Assembly: GCF_018991925.1 (NCBI RefSeq) | Contig: NW_024732415.1 | Coordinates: forward strand, 190,430-254,429 | Source of the DNA: Homarus americanus | Taxonomy: Eukaryota > Arthropoda > Malacostraca > Decapoda > Nephropidae | Length of the DNA stretch: 64,000 nt | Direction: 5' to 3' | Shown here: in pieces, positions 1 to 14,859 of the stretch | How the letters are laid out: the number at the start of each line of letters is the position of its first letter | Position numbering within the stretch: position 1 is the stretch's first letter | Translations under genes and position numbers: made by a program | Notes under the pieces: generated by a model | The model's database searches: none | What the model was told of the DNA's origin: nothing | The model's input: only the letters and a program-made list of their open reading frames with translations

Positions 1-127
1 GCATCTTAAACAATATATGGGCTAATATTAGTCTGTTTAATAATCAAAAGGGAGGATTTAGACCACAATGTATCTGTTTTACGGAGAAGAAAGATGCCTT
101 GATATCCCAGGTCGGGTGAAGACATGA

Positions 128-204
128 GGTGTGTGCGTGTTTGGGTCGTCTTAGGTCCCACTCACTCACTCGCTCACTCTCTCTCATACACTCACACACA
201 CACA

Positions 205-236
<32 letters not shown>

Positions 237-270
237 CACACTCTCCCTCCCTCCCTCTCTCTCTCTCTAT
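128..270. repeat. CA/CT/CGCA simple-repeat tract
   Basis: Mixed (CT)n, (CA)n and (CGCA)n low complexity; open frames here are artefacts of composition. The 270-584 stretch that follows has no recognisable gene. Confidence 0.85.
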
Positions 271-584
271 CCAGGGCCACGACCGACGCTGTGAATGAAA
301 GAGAAGCCTACCACTCTCTCTACAAGAATGCCACCACCACCATCACCACCACAGCTACTGTGCCTCGGGCAAATAGTATCTGGCTGAGGCCTACCCAGCT
401 AGACCTAAGAACACCTCGCCTCCTGCCACACTTACACACCATACCTCATGTACTACCACACTTACACTCCACACATCATGCCCTGTTGGCTAAACAGGGA
501 GTGCTACGGTATCGAACCAGAGACCCAAGGACGGGAGGCGAGTACAACTAGCCGATACAGTCTTAATATAAATATATATTCATG

Positions 585-771
585 TACAGGCAACTATTAA
601 ATCCGTTCGCCTACCCCTCTGAAACACGAACCCCAAAATTCAGACTCATGAATCCGAAGAATTTATGGACAGAATAATAATGCATCAGTCTACTACTTCG
701 GTTTCACGAGTCTGAATCTCGGGATTCGTGGTTCAGGAGGAGAAGCGAACTGACTTTAGTAATCGACTGTA
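585..771. mobile_element. TA-CAGT MITE family A, diverged copy
   Basis: It begins TACAG at 585 and ends GACTGTA at 771, sharing the GTTCGCCT, CACGAACCCC, ATTCAGACTC and GAATCCGAAG blocks and their inverted partners with the copy at 56154-56336. The length is nearly identical. Confidence 0.8.
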
Positions 772-1129
772 CATAAACACGGTTATTTTATCAAGTTACA
801 TACCTCTTAACAATATACATATAATAACACATACCTATATACCTACATATGAACCAAACATTCCAGACTTAAAGAGTTGAGAGAAATTATCCTAAATCAT
901 CTGTAGGTTATTTTTAGTAGTTTCTCCCGAGGCGTGAGGAGCATAGCCTAGCGCAGCCACCTGTCTCTGGTACAGCGTTCAGTCCCTGTGTTACTGTACA
1001 GTATATTCCTGTGTTTTGCTGTGTTGATCAGTCCATGTGGAGAGGACTACAGGTCCCAGGCATCAGTAAACAACAGTAGCAGTCAATAAAATACTAGTGT
1101 TATTCTTACGGAATGTATCAGTAAGTTAG

Positions 1130-1164
<35 letters not shown>

Positions 1165-2034
1165 CATTTTACAGACGTCTTGATTGCTTGCTGTAGAAGT
1201 CCGTTCCAGTATAATACAAACCGGGATAATATTATGTCCGCAAACTTTTATTCCATGTTGACAATCCTTGTTTGAAAGAGAGAGAAAATTATCTTAGTTT
1301 GGGATGATACAGTGTCAGCCTTCTCATTGTTCTTATAACGGGTTGTAAAGATCGGCTGAACGTATTCCCTTTCAGTAGCAGAGACGGGAGGTTTAGGCCC
1401 AGCATCAAGGATTAAAAAAATTATTAGCGAGAGTGAACGGTTTCAGGTTCTATTAAACCGACCTGAGATGACATCTATAGGATGTATAACGATAATTCTT
1501 ACGGTTAAACCCCAGAGAATTGTCTTGTTGGACTAAAGGGAAACATTTAAGCTTTGTGAAGGAGAGAGCCTGAAAGATAAATTGAGAATCATATATAATC
1601 ACTCCATTTAATCCGTTCTAAAGGCGATCAACCACAAAGAATCTAAGTAATTCACTTTAAGAAATAAGCTGCTCGACCAGTTTGGAAGCGTGTGGCTGCG
1701 GCCAACTGAGCCTCGTGCTGAGGTCGGGTAAGAGGAGAGCAGCACACCTCGCGTTCCTGTTTACCTGCAGGGACCAGTCGATGTACAGATGATATATACG
1801 GCAGAGACTGAGGTAGACCTGGTCAGTAGGCTCAAGATCCGGTTATTTCAGAATGTCGGACTGTGATCAACGTCTGCTACGAGTACACTGTTACCGAGGA
1901 TAGTTAGCGTGCGTAAACTATTTTAATAAGGACACCCAGGTAACATCGCCATATCCGGGGATTGTTACCCGACCCAGCTAGATGATGGCCGCAAGTCCTC
2001 CAGCCGGCCAAGAAGGTGAGACAAGTGTGGCCAA
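772..2034. other. Intergenic, no gene recognised
   Basis: AT-rich unique sequence with a (GA)n tract at 1134-1160. No splice-bounded coding exon found on either strand. Confidence 0.5.
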
Positions 2035-2332
2035 CCATATAGAAAACATGTGTGGACGGGCGGATAAGGGGTCGAGACAGGAATAGACGGCCAGATAAGT
2101 GACAGGTATGGACAGGTGGATATGAGAAAGAATGGATAGTTGGATAAGGGGTTGAGAAAAGGTATGGACGGCCGGATAAGGAGACCCATGTATGGACAGC
2201 CGGATAAGGAGGTTGAGGCGGGTATATGGACGACCGGATAAGGAGGTTGAGGTGGGTATATGGACGGCCGGATAAGGAGGTTGAGGTGGGTATATGGACG
2301 GCCGGATAAGGAGGTTGAGGCGGGTATGGATG
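2035..2332. repeat. 34-bp minisatellite
   Basis: The unit is around GGTATATGGACGGCCGGATA then AGGAGGTTGAGGT, period 34 in the last copies (2222, 2256, 2290), more diverged towards the left. Confidence 0.85.
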
Positions 2333-2499
2333 GGAGCTTTCACATTCTACGGAGTCTCTGTGAGTTTCTATCCTCTGCTAGTTTTTATGGCTGTGAAATA
2401 GATACACACACGTACACGTACACACGTAAATACATACACGTACATACATACAAACATGCACTGATAGGAAGGGTGCTGGCGAGGCCTGATAGGAAGAGT

Positions 2500-2790
2500 G
2501 TGTTGGGTTAGGCTTGGGTTATTTTGGGGTTAAGTTAGTTGTAGGTTAAGTTTAATTACATTAGTTGATTCGTGGTTTGAATTAAGTTAGGTTAAAGTAG
2601 GTTAAGTTAGGCTTGGTTGAATAAGTTAAATAAGCTTAGATCAATTTAGTTAGATCAAATTAGGTTAAAGGAAATCAAGTTAGGTTAAAATTGGTTAGGT
2701 TAAGTAAAATATACCATGATAGAGTTAGGTTAGATTAGGTTAAGTTTGTTTAAAGAAGATTAAGTTAAATTTTAGGCTGAAGGTGAGTGA
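2500..2790. repeat. Degenerate TTAGG/TTAAG-rich tract
   Basis: Many GGTTAGG, GGTTAAG and AAGTTAGGTT words without strict period; resembles decayed arthropod telomere-type repeat. A (GT)n run follows at 2865-2892. Confidence 0.6.
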
Positions 2791-2861
2791 GTGTTTATCA
2801 ATATTCATCCACCTGGTGATGAATGACTTGGACAGGTAAGGAGAGACGGATGATGAATCAC

Positions 2862-2892
<31 letters not shown>

Positions 2893-3384
2893 CTGTGTTT
2901 ATTTACAGTAACACACAAAATACATGGGTGAAGTATGAGGAGGAGTGTATGAGTGTGGTTGGCTGTGTTTGTTTAGCAGTTTTCCAGCGTTTTTTCGAAA
3001 GAAGAAATACAAACATTACGACACACACTGCGCAAAACATCACACGAACAGAAACACTGAAGAATAATCCCAGTGAACAAGAGAAAGTTGAAAATTTTAG
3101 TGTGGGGAAACAAATGAGAAGCTGAATCACGTATAACAAAGATTGGAGAGAGAGAAAAGAGAGAGAAAAGAAAGAGAGAGAGAGAGAGGAATTTTGATTA
3201 AGAAACAGACACTCAACAATTAAACAAAGAAACAGAAAATGTTGGTAGACCGATGACGATATACTATTATTGTTTTACATTGTTCTTGTTTTACATTATT
3301 ATTATATATCATTGTTACAGGCGTTTACGGGGTTATACCAGAGGGAATGGCAATTGATAGACACTTAGCGTAATATTGTCTCTT

Positions 3385-3995
3385 TTACACCAAGGCCAAC
3401 GAGATGTTGTACCTTCCTCCGTCGTCTGGGATGGGATACATACCACGCTTAACGAGATGTGTTGAACGGTACCACCTCGTTCATTGGGTTATAACGAAAT
3501 GTGTTTAAAGTGAAGGTTAATGAGTCCTGTTCGTTGAATCTAAGCCAACGGTGATCAACGAGTCGTCTTCATTAGTCTGTAGTTGGCGAGAGGAACAGAA
3601 AGAGCTATTTTTAAACACGTAGTACTATATAAGCAGCGTTCAAACCCATAGTAAACCACTCTTAATAAGTCAATGTCAACGAATCATAGTGAACACTTCT
3701 CTTCATTGGATCACGGTCAGAGAAGCAGTCAACGAGTTCTGAGCAATGACTTACCTTCAAATAATCATGGCCAGTGAACTGTACACAAAGTTACATTTAA
3801 TGAGATGTGTTCAACGACTCGTGTTCATAATAATCAACGACCAGTGTTCAACGACTCGTGTTCATAATAAAAAAGCAGTGTTTAAATACTCGTATTCAAA
3901 GTTTAAAAGAGTTTTCTTCAACGAGTTTGGTTCATACCTGGCAAGCTGTGATGAAGAAATTGCATTCTTAGTCACTTAACTGTGTTCAACTACAC
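3385..3995. repeat. Strongly decayed tandem repeat
   Basis: Words such as CAACGAGT, GTGTTCAACG and ACTCGTGTTCATAATAA recur every 20-40 bp; a clear duplication is at 3809-3870. No coding exon recognised. Confidence 0.5.
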
Positions 3996-4335
3996 GTCCT
4001 TCCTGTGACCTGTGACCTACGTTAACCCCACTGTCGTTAACCTCCTCAACCCTAATACAGCAATAACGAGTGAAATGACAACTGGAGATGAGTGAGCATA
4101 TCCAACCGACTCAATTACGCTAACAAAATGAATTCTCTAAAGTTCGTCGGTGAAAAGTTTCCCCCAAAGTGTAGAGGAGAGCTTCTAACTGCCTGTCTTA
4201 TGCAACAATAGGAAAACGATCAAAATGGCGGCGAAATTGTCTGAAGATTCTATCTTAACCAGTTTCCTTCCGTATTTTCCTATTTAAAGGGACGAAAATA
4301 AGCGGGTGAATCTTTGTGAATGCAAGACTGGCTGA

Positions 4336-4606
4336 GTGAATGAATGTATATGAGTGAGCGAATGGTGGGTATGAACGAGTGAGTGAGTGAACGAATGGTG
4401 GGTATGAATGAGTGAACGAATGGTGGGTATGAACGAATGAATGAGTGAACGAATGGTGGGTATGAACGAATGAACAAGTGAACGAATGGTGGGTATGAAC
4501 GAATGAGTGAGTGAGCGAATGGTGGGTATGAACGAATGAATGAGTGAACGAATGGTGGGTATGAACGAATGAACGAGTGAACGAATGGTGGGTATGAACG
4601 AATGGA
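4336..4606. repeat. 33-bp minisatellite
   Basis: The unit is around GAACGAATGGTGGGTATGAA then CGAATGAGT, period 33, so all minus-strand frames stay open and give an 11-residue repeat peptide artefact. Confidence 0.85.
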
Positions 4607-4831
4607 AGAGGTTAACAACACGATCACTCCTCCCGGGACCAAATACAAGTTTTAACTGAAAAAACAAAGCATGAATCATTACGTGAGCAACTTATCACTC
4701 GTTGTGTTTATTCGATCATTATTGGAACATGATTTTCAGAAGACTGTGTACAACGGGAGGTGAAGGGGCGGTCACCCTCACTTGCGGCCTTGGCTGGGAA
4801 AGTGAAGATGTCTCATGGTAACACTGCCAGA

Positions 4832-4990
4832 ATCATACAGGATAACAGGATCATACAGGATAACCGAATCATACACGATAACCGAATCATACACGATAAC
4901 CGAATCATACACGATAACCGAATCATACACGATAACCGAATCATACAGGATTACCGAATCATAGAGGATAACCGAATCATACACGATATT
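4832..4990. repeat. 18-bp minisatellite
   Basis: About nine copies of ATACACGATAACCGAATC; the period is a multiple of three, so frames on both strands are open. Confidence 0.9.
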
Positions 4991-5540
4991 CCCGCCTGAG
5001 CTATCACAACCACAATTAATATTTGACTTCGTTCATTACAGGCGTGTACATGATTCTCCGCCATCTTGGATACAATGTTGTCCCTCATGCAAGTTGAATC
5101 ATTCTTACACTAACAAAGATGATAGTACTATCGGGTTAGATTAGGTGTGTTTCCCTGTCTATGAGTCAGCGCCCTGTCATTCTCCTTAATGTGCTTCCGT
5201 CCACTCAAGGCCACCATTGTCCCGTCTCTTGGAGGAACTACAGGTTGACAGTGAGTCACGGGGCGTAACTGACACCTGCCAGGATATTACACTTGTACTG
5301 TCATCTATATAGTTGTTTACAACTACTTTGTTCAACCACACCTCACCTAAGATAGCCTGACTCCCCCTAACCTAACTTAAGATAACCTGATCTCACCTAA
5401 GCTACCCTAACTTAAGATAACCTGACCTCACCTAACCTAACCTAAATTGGGTTGCTATGTTGAATATCTTTTATCGCTATGTAAATTTAAGTTAAGAAAT
5501 ATATGTAAAAATTAATCTGGCGGGTTCAGAAGGTGCCAAC
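4991..5540. other. Intergenic with decayed CCTAA tract
   Basis: CCTAACCTAA-like words at about 5336-5452; otherwise unique sequence without a recognised gene. Confidence 0.5.
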
Positions 5541-6272
5541 AGTGTCAACATCCTGGACTATAAAGTGTCAACAGCCTGGACTATAAAGTGTCAACATCCT
5601 GGACTATAAAGTGTCAACAGCCTGGACTATAAAGTGTCAACAGCCTGGACTATAAAGTCTCAACATCCTGGACTATAAAGTGTCAACATCCTGGACTATA
5701 AAGTGTCAACAGCCTGGACTATAAAGTCTCAACAGCCTGGACTATAAAGTCTCAACATCCTGGACTATAAAGTGTCAACATCCTGGACTATAAAGTGTCA
5801 ACAGCCTGGACTATAAAGTCTCAACAGCCTGGACTATAAAGTCTCAACAGCCTGGACTATAAAGTGTCAACAGCCTGGACTATAAAGTGTCAACAGCCTG
5901 GACTATAAAGTCTCAACAGCCTGGACTATAAAGTCTCAACATCCTGGACTATAAAGTGTCAACAGCCTGGACTATAAAGTCTCAACAGCCTGGACTATAA
6001 AGTGTCAACAGCCTGGACTATAAAGTGTCAACAGCCTGGACTATAAAGTGTCAACAGCCTGGACTATAAAGTGTCAACATCCTGGACTATAAAGTGTCAA
6101 CAGCCTGGACTATAAAGTCTCAACAGCCTGGACTATAAAGTGTCAACAGCCTGGACTATAAAGTGTCATCATCCTGGACTATAAAGTGTCAACATCCTGG
6201 ACTATAAAGTGTCAACAGCCTGGACTATAAAGTGTCATCATCCTGGACTATAAAGTGTCAACATCCTGGATT
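5541..6272. repeat. 23-bp minisatellite, about 31 copies
   Basis: The unit is CCTGGACTATAAAGTGTCAA plus CAG or CAT. Variation is almost confined to two sites (AG/AT before CCTGG; GTGT/GTCT). Confidence 0.95.
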
Positions 6273-8926
<2,654 letters not shown>

Positions 8927-9485
8927 AGGACAAGGCAAAGTTACCTTTCACTACAGCTCTGATATTTAAAAAAAAAATAATAATTTATTTGTTGGTGAAA
9001 GTATATAATATTGTTTGTCTGCCCCGTTGTGTCAAGGTCTGCTGTCACCGTGTCTCTTGTTTTTTGTGTGTATATCTTTTTTGTGTATAATGTGTGTGTG
9101 TGTGAAACTATGAGCAAGTTTCTTTACGCCATTTGTCTCTGTCTACCAAGCAGTTATTGGGAACCTGGAAGTTAATCGATTTAAGGATCGTATTCCGGGG
9201 TAACGGTTAGCCAGTGCAGTTGGCGAGTTGTCCGGTTTTCACTGACTATTCCTTGACACTGGGTCATGGAGCTCGTTAACTCAAGGTGTGGTTGTTGTGT
9301 TGGTGACAACTTCTACACCTTAAACAAATTCACGCCTATGTGGCCCTTGGGTCGGCCATCCTCGTTACACGAGGGGCAACCATTACTACTAGGTCAAGGT
9401 GTGACAGACACAGGTGCTTCACTTGAACGTTTTCTTTTGTGTCATAAACTTATAAAGTAGATCGAGTGTGGATGAAAGTCTGTAG

Positions 9486-9680
9486 GATTAGGTTGCAGGC
9501 CAAATAGGGCCTAATCCTAATAGGCTCCCTGTTAATAGGCCCTACTTCTAACAAACCCCATTCCTAATAGCCTCAGTCATAATTGGCCACTGTCACGAAA
9601 GGCCCCGGTCTGAATAGCTCCCACTCTTAACAGGCCCGACTCCTAATAGACCCCATTTTTAATAGCTCCCAGGACCAATA
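9486..9680. repeat. Decayed tandem repeat of about 25 bp
   Basis: Repeated AATAGGCCC, CTAATAGCC and CTCCTAATAG words. The flanks (8927-9485 and 9681-10639) hold no recognised gene. Confidence 0.5.
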
Positions 9681-10639
9681 ACAACAGTCTTGAAGCGGAA
9701 AATAAGGCTTTGTAATCTCGATTCTCGCTTTCCTTTAATATATGAAGACTTTCAGTCGACAGAACCTTTGATGTCAACATCAGCCACATGCTGTGCGTCA
9801 AGAACCACAATAAATAATCCGACTCCACAAGACAGTCAGACGAACGCATACCCCCTGATTCTGGTTTTCTTTTCATTGATTTATTTACAGTAACGGCAGT
9901 CATTGGTTAAATTTAAAAAAAAAATTCATAGAGCAGTTATATGAGGGTGAATGATCAAATGAGCCTCAATGCTAATGGACTTGAATTTAAATGATTATAT
10001 TATATTATCATTTGGTATGTAAGTACAGTACAAGACGACCCCATTTGACCTGAAACCTCAAGGTGTGTTAACATATAATTTGGCTGTTTGCCTTTGACTT
10101 ATTAGATATAAAACATACTTTCATAGTTCACGGCACCACACGTTATATCATCGAAGTTTGATCTCAGAAAAACATGAAGAGAGGGCACCGAGCAGTTAAG
10201 TGCGTTTCCCTGTACAATATACACAGAGGCGAGGTGGGTGATCTGATACTGGTTAAAACTGAGAATAATATAAATGTTTTATGAAATTTAAACTTAATAT
10301 TCACTATTAAAGGTCCAGGTGAAATTGATTAGTCTTAACATGAACTAGTTCCTACTGGGCCCCTGCCTGTCCTCTGTGTGTGTGACTGTATATAAAATTC
10401 ACTTTCTACGCCGTCATAAAATAATAATCCTTGAGTTTCCATTTTCTTGAAGGCAGACGAGAGTTCCTGAAGGTGACGAGATTGAGGACAAGACATACAC
10501 GTGCACATATTCATACCCACATAATTAATAAAATAAAAAATACAACACAAATAATGAAGTAATTAAAGATAAAATAAACTAAGAAAAATTATACACATTT
10601 AAATTGGATTCTTAAGACAGGGACAATGTAAACATGAGG

Positions 10640-10788
10640 TACAGTCGGGGGTCAAAAGTTCGCTCCTTCCCAAAATGAAGCAGCATCGACACCAAATGAG
10701 ATGAAACAGCCAGGGTAAGTAAGTCAATTTGGACTTATTCCCGTGACTCGATTTCACCACGGGGAGCGAACTTTTGTCCCCGACTGTA
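10640..10788. mobile_element. TA-CAGT MITE family B, second copy
   Basis: The 145-bp element (10642-10786) starts CAGTCGGGGGTCAAAAGTTC, ends with TTTTGTCCCCGACTG, and has TA on each side. It lies in opposite orientation to the copy at 55959. Short GA-rich/CT-rich inner arms match between copies. Confidence 0.85.
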
Positions 10789-12715
10789 CATCCTTTTTGA
10801 GCCATTTTTTTTTCACGTAAACGTCTCTTATATCAGCAGTCCTTCCCTTCTATAATGCAAAGGTCAAATTTCACTTTCGTTTGTGAATAAAAGTTCTTCG
10901 TTTAACTAAATGATTTGCATATGTGACTAAAGGACTGATGCCCTCCAGCATGTGAACTTTAAAAAACAAATACGAATATTTATTTATCAATATAGATACC
11001 AAAGTCTCGGACTCAATTCAGAACCCGGAACAGAGCTTAAATTTTGCCACTAAAAGCACGAGTTTCGTTTGGTTAAGTTAGGTTGTGGATAGGTATGAGT
11101 AGGTTAGATTAAGCTTGGCTTTATTATGGCTAGGTTAAATTAATTTTGGGTACGGGCTAATAGTCATGTTTTCTTTGCCTAACAAATCGGAAAATTCTCC
11201 ACATCCGGCTGGAATAGTATCCGTAGACTAGAGTATGTAAATCTAATCTCCGGATGTTTAAAGTCTTTACGTTGCCGTAATTGGTTTGGGGAATATAACT
11301 TAAGAAGATTTGGAAATCTAGATGCGATTAGAATCTCTTTAACCAGAGACTATCTTGATTAATGTTGAAGTGAACAGAATACATAAAGGAATTGAGATGG
11401 TTGGTGAATGTGTTTGTTCAACGGAGAGAATATCAAGTAATGTTCATTTGTATTAGTTATCCCGACAACTATAAGGGCAACAGTCCTCCTCCTACTCACT
11501 GTATCTATTAAACTTGGCGCCAGTGTTGTGCAGTAGGAGGCGACATATACGGCCCACGGGTTGACTCTCTCCTAAGCGGATAATTCACTCATGTTAAGCA
11601 AATGCACGATTCATTCCGGACAAGCGGGTGTGGGTATATTAGGTTAGACTAAGGTTGGGTTAGGCTAAGTTAGATTACGTACAGGCGGACGAATACTGAA
11701 TACACTACGTAGACTTAGAACACACGAGAAGGCGGCGATGAGGGAGTAGTTAGGTTAATTGGGTTAGGTTAGGATATGATGTGGCTAGTTTCACTTAGGT
11801 TCCGTCTGTTAAGGTTGAGAATCAGTTAAAGTTAAATTTTAGTTAGGTTAAGGTCGATATTCAGTTAGGTTATGCTAGGATTTAGTTTGGTTAAGCTAGG
11901 ATTCAGATGGGTTAAGGTCAAGCTAGATTAAACTAAGACTCCAGGAAGTTCGTTAACCTTTGTCAACCTGTAACTTCAGAAAGCCAAAAAATTCCTCGGA
12001 TTAAAAAAAAGAAAGAAAGTTTCCTTATTGTCAACGGCGGAGAAAGTCGCCCCGCTGTTTCATCCATCATTATACTTAACATTGAAAGTAAATTATATAA
12101 TTCCATTCAATTTAACGCTACTGAAGCATAGAGTCGAGTTCGTTATCTCAAGTATAGAAAGTGACTTAATAACTCTCTTCATCTCGCCAAAATAGTTTCC
12201 TCATCAGGACAGTAACGCGTGACGCCCACTTTCTACACAAATGAGGCGTCGGGGATGTGGTTATTATCGACGTAATTACTTAGAGAAAGCTGCCTCAAAT
12301 GTAACCTCTTAACCTATTCAACAAGTACAGCCAAGTCAACATTGTTCATATTATACGTCTGTATCTGTATTTTTCTGGCAAAATAAACTTTTTCAATATC
12401 AGTGGTACGGTCTAAGTGCCCACCCCTTAAGTGTGTTTCTGTATAACATCGTCTTCATTAATTATTGTACTTTAATGTACATGTAACGTAAAATGGTGTA
12501 CACTATATCACTGTTGTACGGTAACAGTGTATCACTTCAATACAATGACACTGTAAAACTGTATCCTTGTAGCACTAACATATCGTCACTGTAAACCTGT
12601 AATAATACTGTATAATCAAGCAAGAGCATGTTCATATATCCACAACCATAACCAGACAAGAGTAAAGAAGTACAAAGCAGGATATACTGCACACACCTGG
12701 GAGGGAAGTGTCTGA
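10789..12715. other. Intergenic with scattered TTAGG-like words
   Basis: GGTTAGGTTA-like tracts at about 11075-11150, 11640-11680 and 11750-11940. No gene recognised. Confidence 0.5.
12350..12400 (+). repeat. Possible retroelement 3' end, second copy
   Basis: It carries TCTGTATCTGTATTTTTCTG and AAATAAACTTTTTCAAT, matching the block near 53250. Confidence 0.4.
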
Positions 12716-12734
12716 GTGTGGCACTTTCTTATGT

Positions 12735-12910
12735 GTTTTGACCACCACCTTCACTACCACAATCCACTATCACCACCACCACTTTTACTATTACCATTAC
12801 TGTTATTATTACTACTATTACTGTTATTACTACTACTACCTCTTCTTCTATTAATAATAAAACTGCTGCTACCACAACTACTACTATCACCACCACCACC
12901 ACCATTACAC
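12735..12910. repeat. CAC/TTA/CTA trinucleotide-rich tract
   Basis: Low complexity giving a poly-Leu-like artefact frame. Confidence 0.8.
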
Positions 12911-13009
12911 ACTTTCTCTTCCATGTCTTTAATTCTCTTCTCTCCCCTGTGTTGTTTTATTATCCTTCTACCGATTCTTCCTAAGGTGGCTAAATATTAC
13001 CACATAATG

Positions 13010-13190
13010 CAACCTAACCTAACCACATAATGCAACCTAACCCAACCCAACTCAACCTAACCCAACCCAACCCAACCCAACCCAACCCAACCCAACCTAA
13101 CCCAACCCAACCCAACCTAACACAACCCAACCCAACCCAACCTAACCCAACCCAACCCAACCTAACACAACTTAACCTAAAATACTACAG
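13010..13190. repeat. (CCCAA/CCTAA)n pentamer tract
   Basis: Period-5 array alternating CCTAA, the arthropod telomere unit, with the variant CCCAA, which dominates here. Interstitial, not terminal. Confidence 0.85.
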
Positions 13191-13539
13191 ACTAGTGTAA
13201 CACATTTAAATTTATTCTTAAAAAAACAAACATTCTATGACATTAACTAATACCGAGATGTACTGTACGATGGCAGGTGGATTTTGCAGTCCGTAGTCGA
13301 AAAACATAGCACGTAAATTTTATATTACACAAAACATTTTGTTCCCGTATTTTTCGGCGAGTTAATTAGGTGAAAGTCATTTATGTTCCATGGTAAAATG
13401 TCCTTCAGTAGATAGTTAAGGTGCACAACTCGTCTAGACTGTTGCCCACTAATGTTTACCAGTGACATCATCAACTATCTGAAGTTTCCCTGTGAAAAAT
13501 TCTAATTAGTACTCACCTCATCTCTCTTCTGTTGTACTC

Positions 13540-14320
13540 CCGTGACAGTAATAATATTCTGCAACACTTCATGACACCGTGAGACATCTTCATAACACCG
13601 TGAGAAATCTTCATGAAATCGTAAGACACTTCATGACACCATAAGACACTTCGACACCATGAAAAACTTCTTGACACTGTACAACACTTCTTGACACCAT
13701 GAAAGCCTTCATGACACTTTGACATACTGTGATATATGAAGAGGCTTTATGGCACTTTGTTATTTTACAACACTTACGATATTTTATGATAATGTAAGAT
13801 AATTTATGACTCTTTGACATTAAATAGCAGTTATTAACACTTTATATCACTTGATGACGATAACTGAACACCGAAACTACGGAGGCCATGACACGATTTC
13901 TTTGCTGTTTGCCTAAGTGAATTCGAATACATTTTTCTCTCACTCTGGCACTTGGCTTCTTATTAACTAACCAACAAACAAAGTAAAGTAATAAATGTTG
14001 CTTAAGTAATGGCCACAATAGACCCGACCTCAGTGGTGCACCTGTTCTCAATATTTACCCTATATCATGCAGTGTCACTTTACAGCAGTCTGTGACACTT
14101 TACCGCACTTTATGTTACTTCCTGATGCTTTTGACACTTATAACATCTTGTAACCATGGCATCTTGTAATACTTGTACAGTATTGGTATTTTTCAAGAGT
14201 TGGTGTCATTTTCTGGCAAGTTGTGGCAGACCACTATAACATTACACTGCAATCTATAACACTTCTGGACACTTTAAGGCACTCTGAAGACCTTATCACA
14301 CTTTAGTAAACATTATTTGG
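13540..14320. repeat. Decayed tandem repeat (ACTTCATGACACC-like words)
   Basis: The repeat CTTCATGACACCGTGAGACA recurs with period near 20 at 13567-13720; related GACACTTTA-type words continue to about 14300. No gene recognised to 14600. Confidence 0.5.
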
Positions 14321-14603
14321 GATATAGGTGTATTTTTCTCTAGATTCCTGTGACGGTACCAACGAAAACAGAGGAAGTTGACTGGCTAGGGAGAGCTCAG
14401 TAAACACAGGCGAGTCAACCCGCTGGAACAGCTCATCGAAGCAGATTCAAAACTTATTGAGAATGACCAAAACGTTGTTTAGACTGGGTTTCTATTCAGT
14501 TTACCAAATAAGACTGTATAGACCCCTTGTAATTATTCTATGGGCATGATTAAAGTATATAATTATTACTTATGCAGAGTATTATAAGTGCTTAAGTAGA
14601 TTA

Positions 14604-14780
14604 TAGTGATAATTATTAGTTATGTAGAGGATTTTGTGATAATTATTAGTTATGTAGAGGATTTTGTGATAATTATTAGTTATGTAGAGAATAGTATGAT
14701 GGCAATTACTTATATGGAGTGTACTATGGTAAACAGTTATGTAGAATATAGTGTGATAATTATTAGTTATGTAGCATGTA
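14604..14780. repeat. 30-bp minisatellite
   Basis: Unit GATAATTATTAGTTATGTAG plus AGGATTTTGT, three good copies then diverged ones. Confidence 0.85.
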
Positions 14781-14859
14781 ATGAAACAATCATTCTTTAT
14801 GTTGTAATGAACAGTTATGTGGGTGATGGGGATTTCTTTTATTACTTATTTTATTAATG

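Noticed and set aside
4760..4999. 79-codon frame with NRIIHD repeats
   Set aside because: 18-bp minisatellite artefact.
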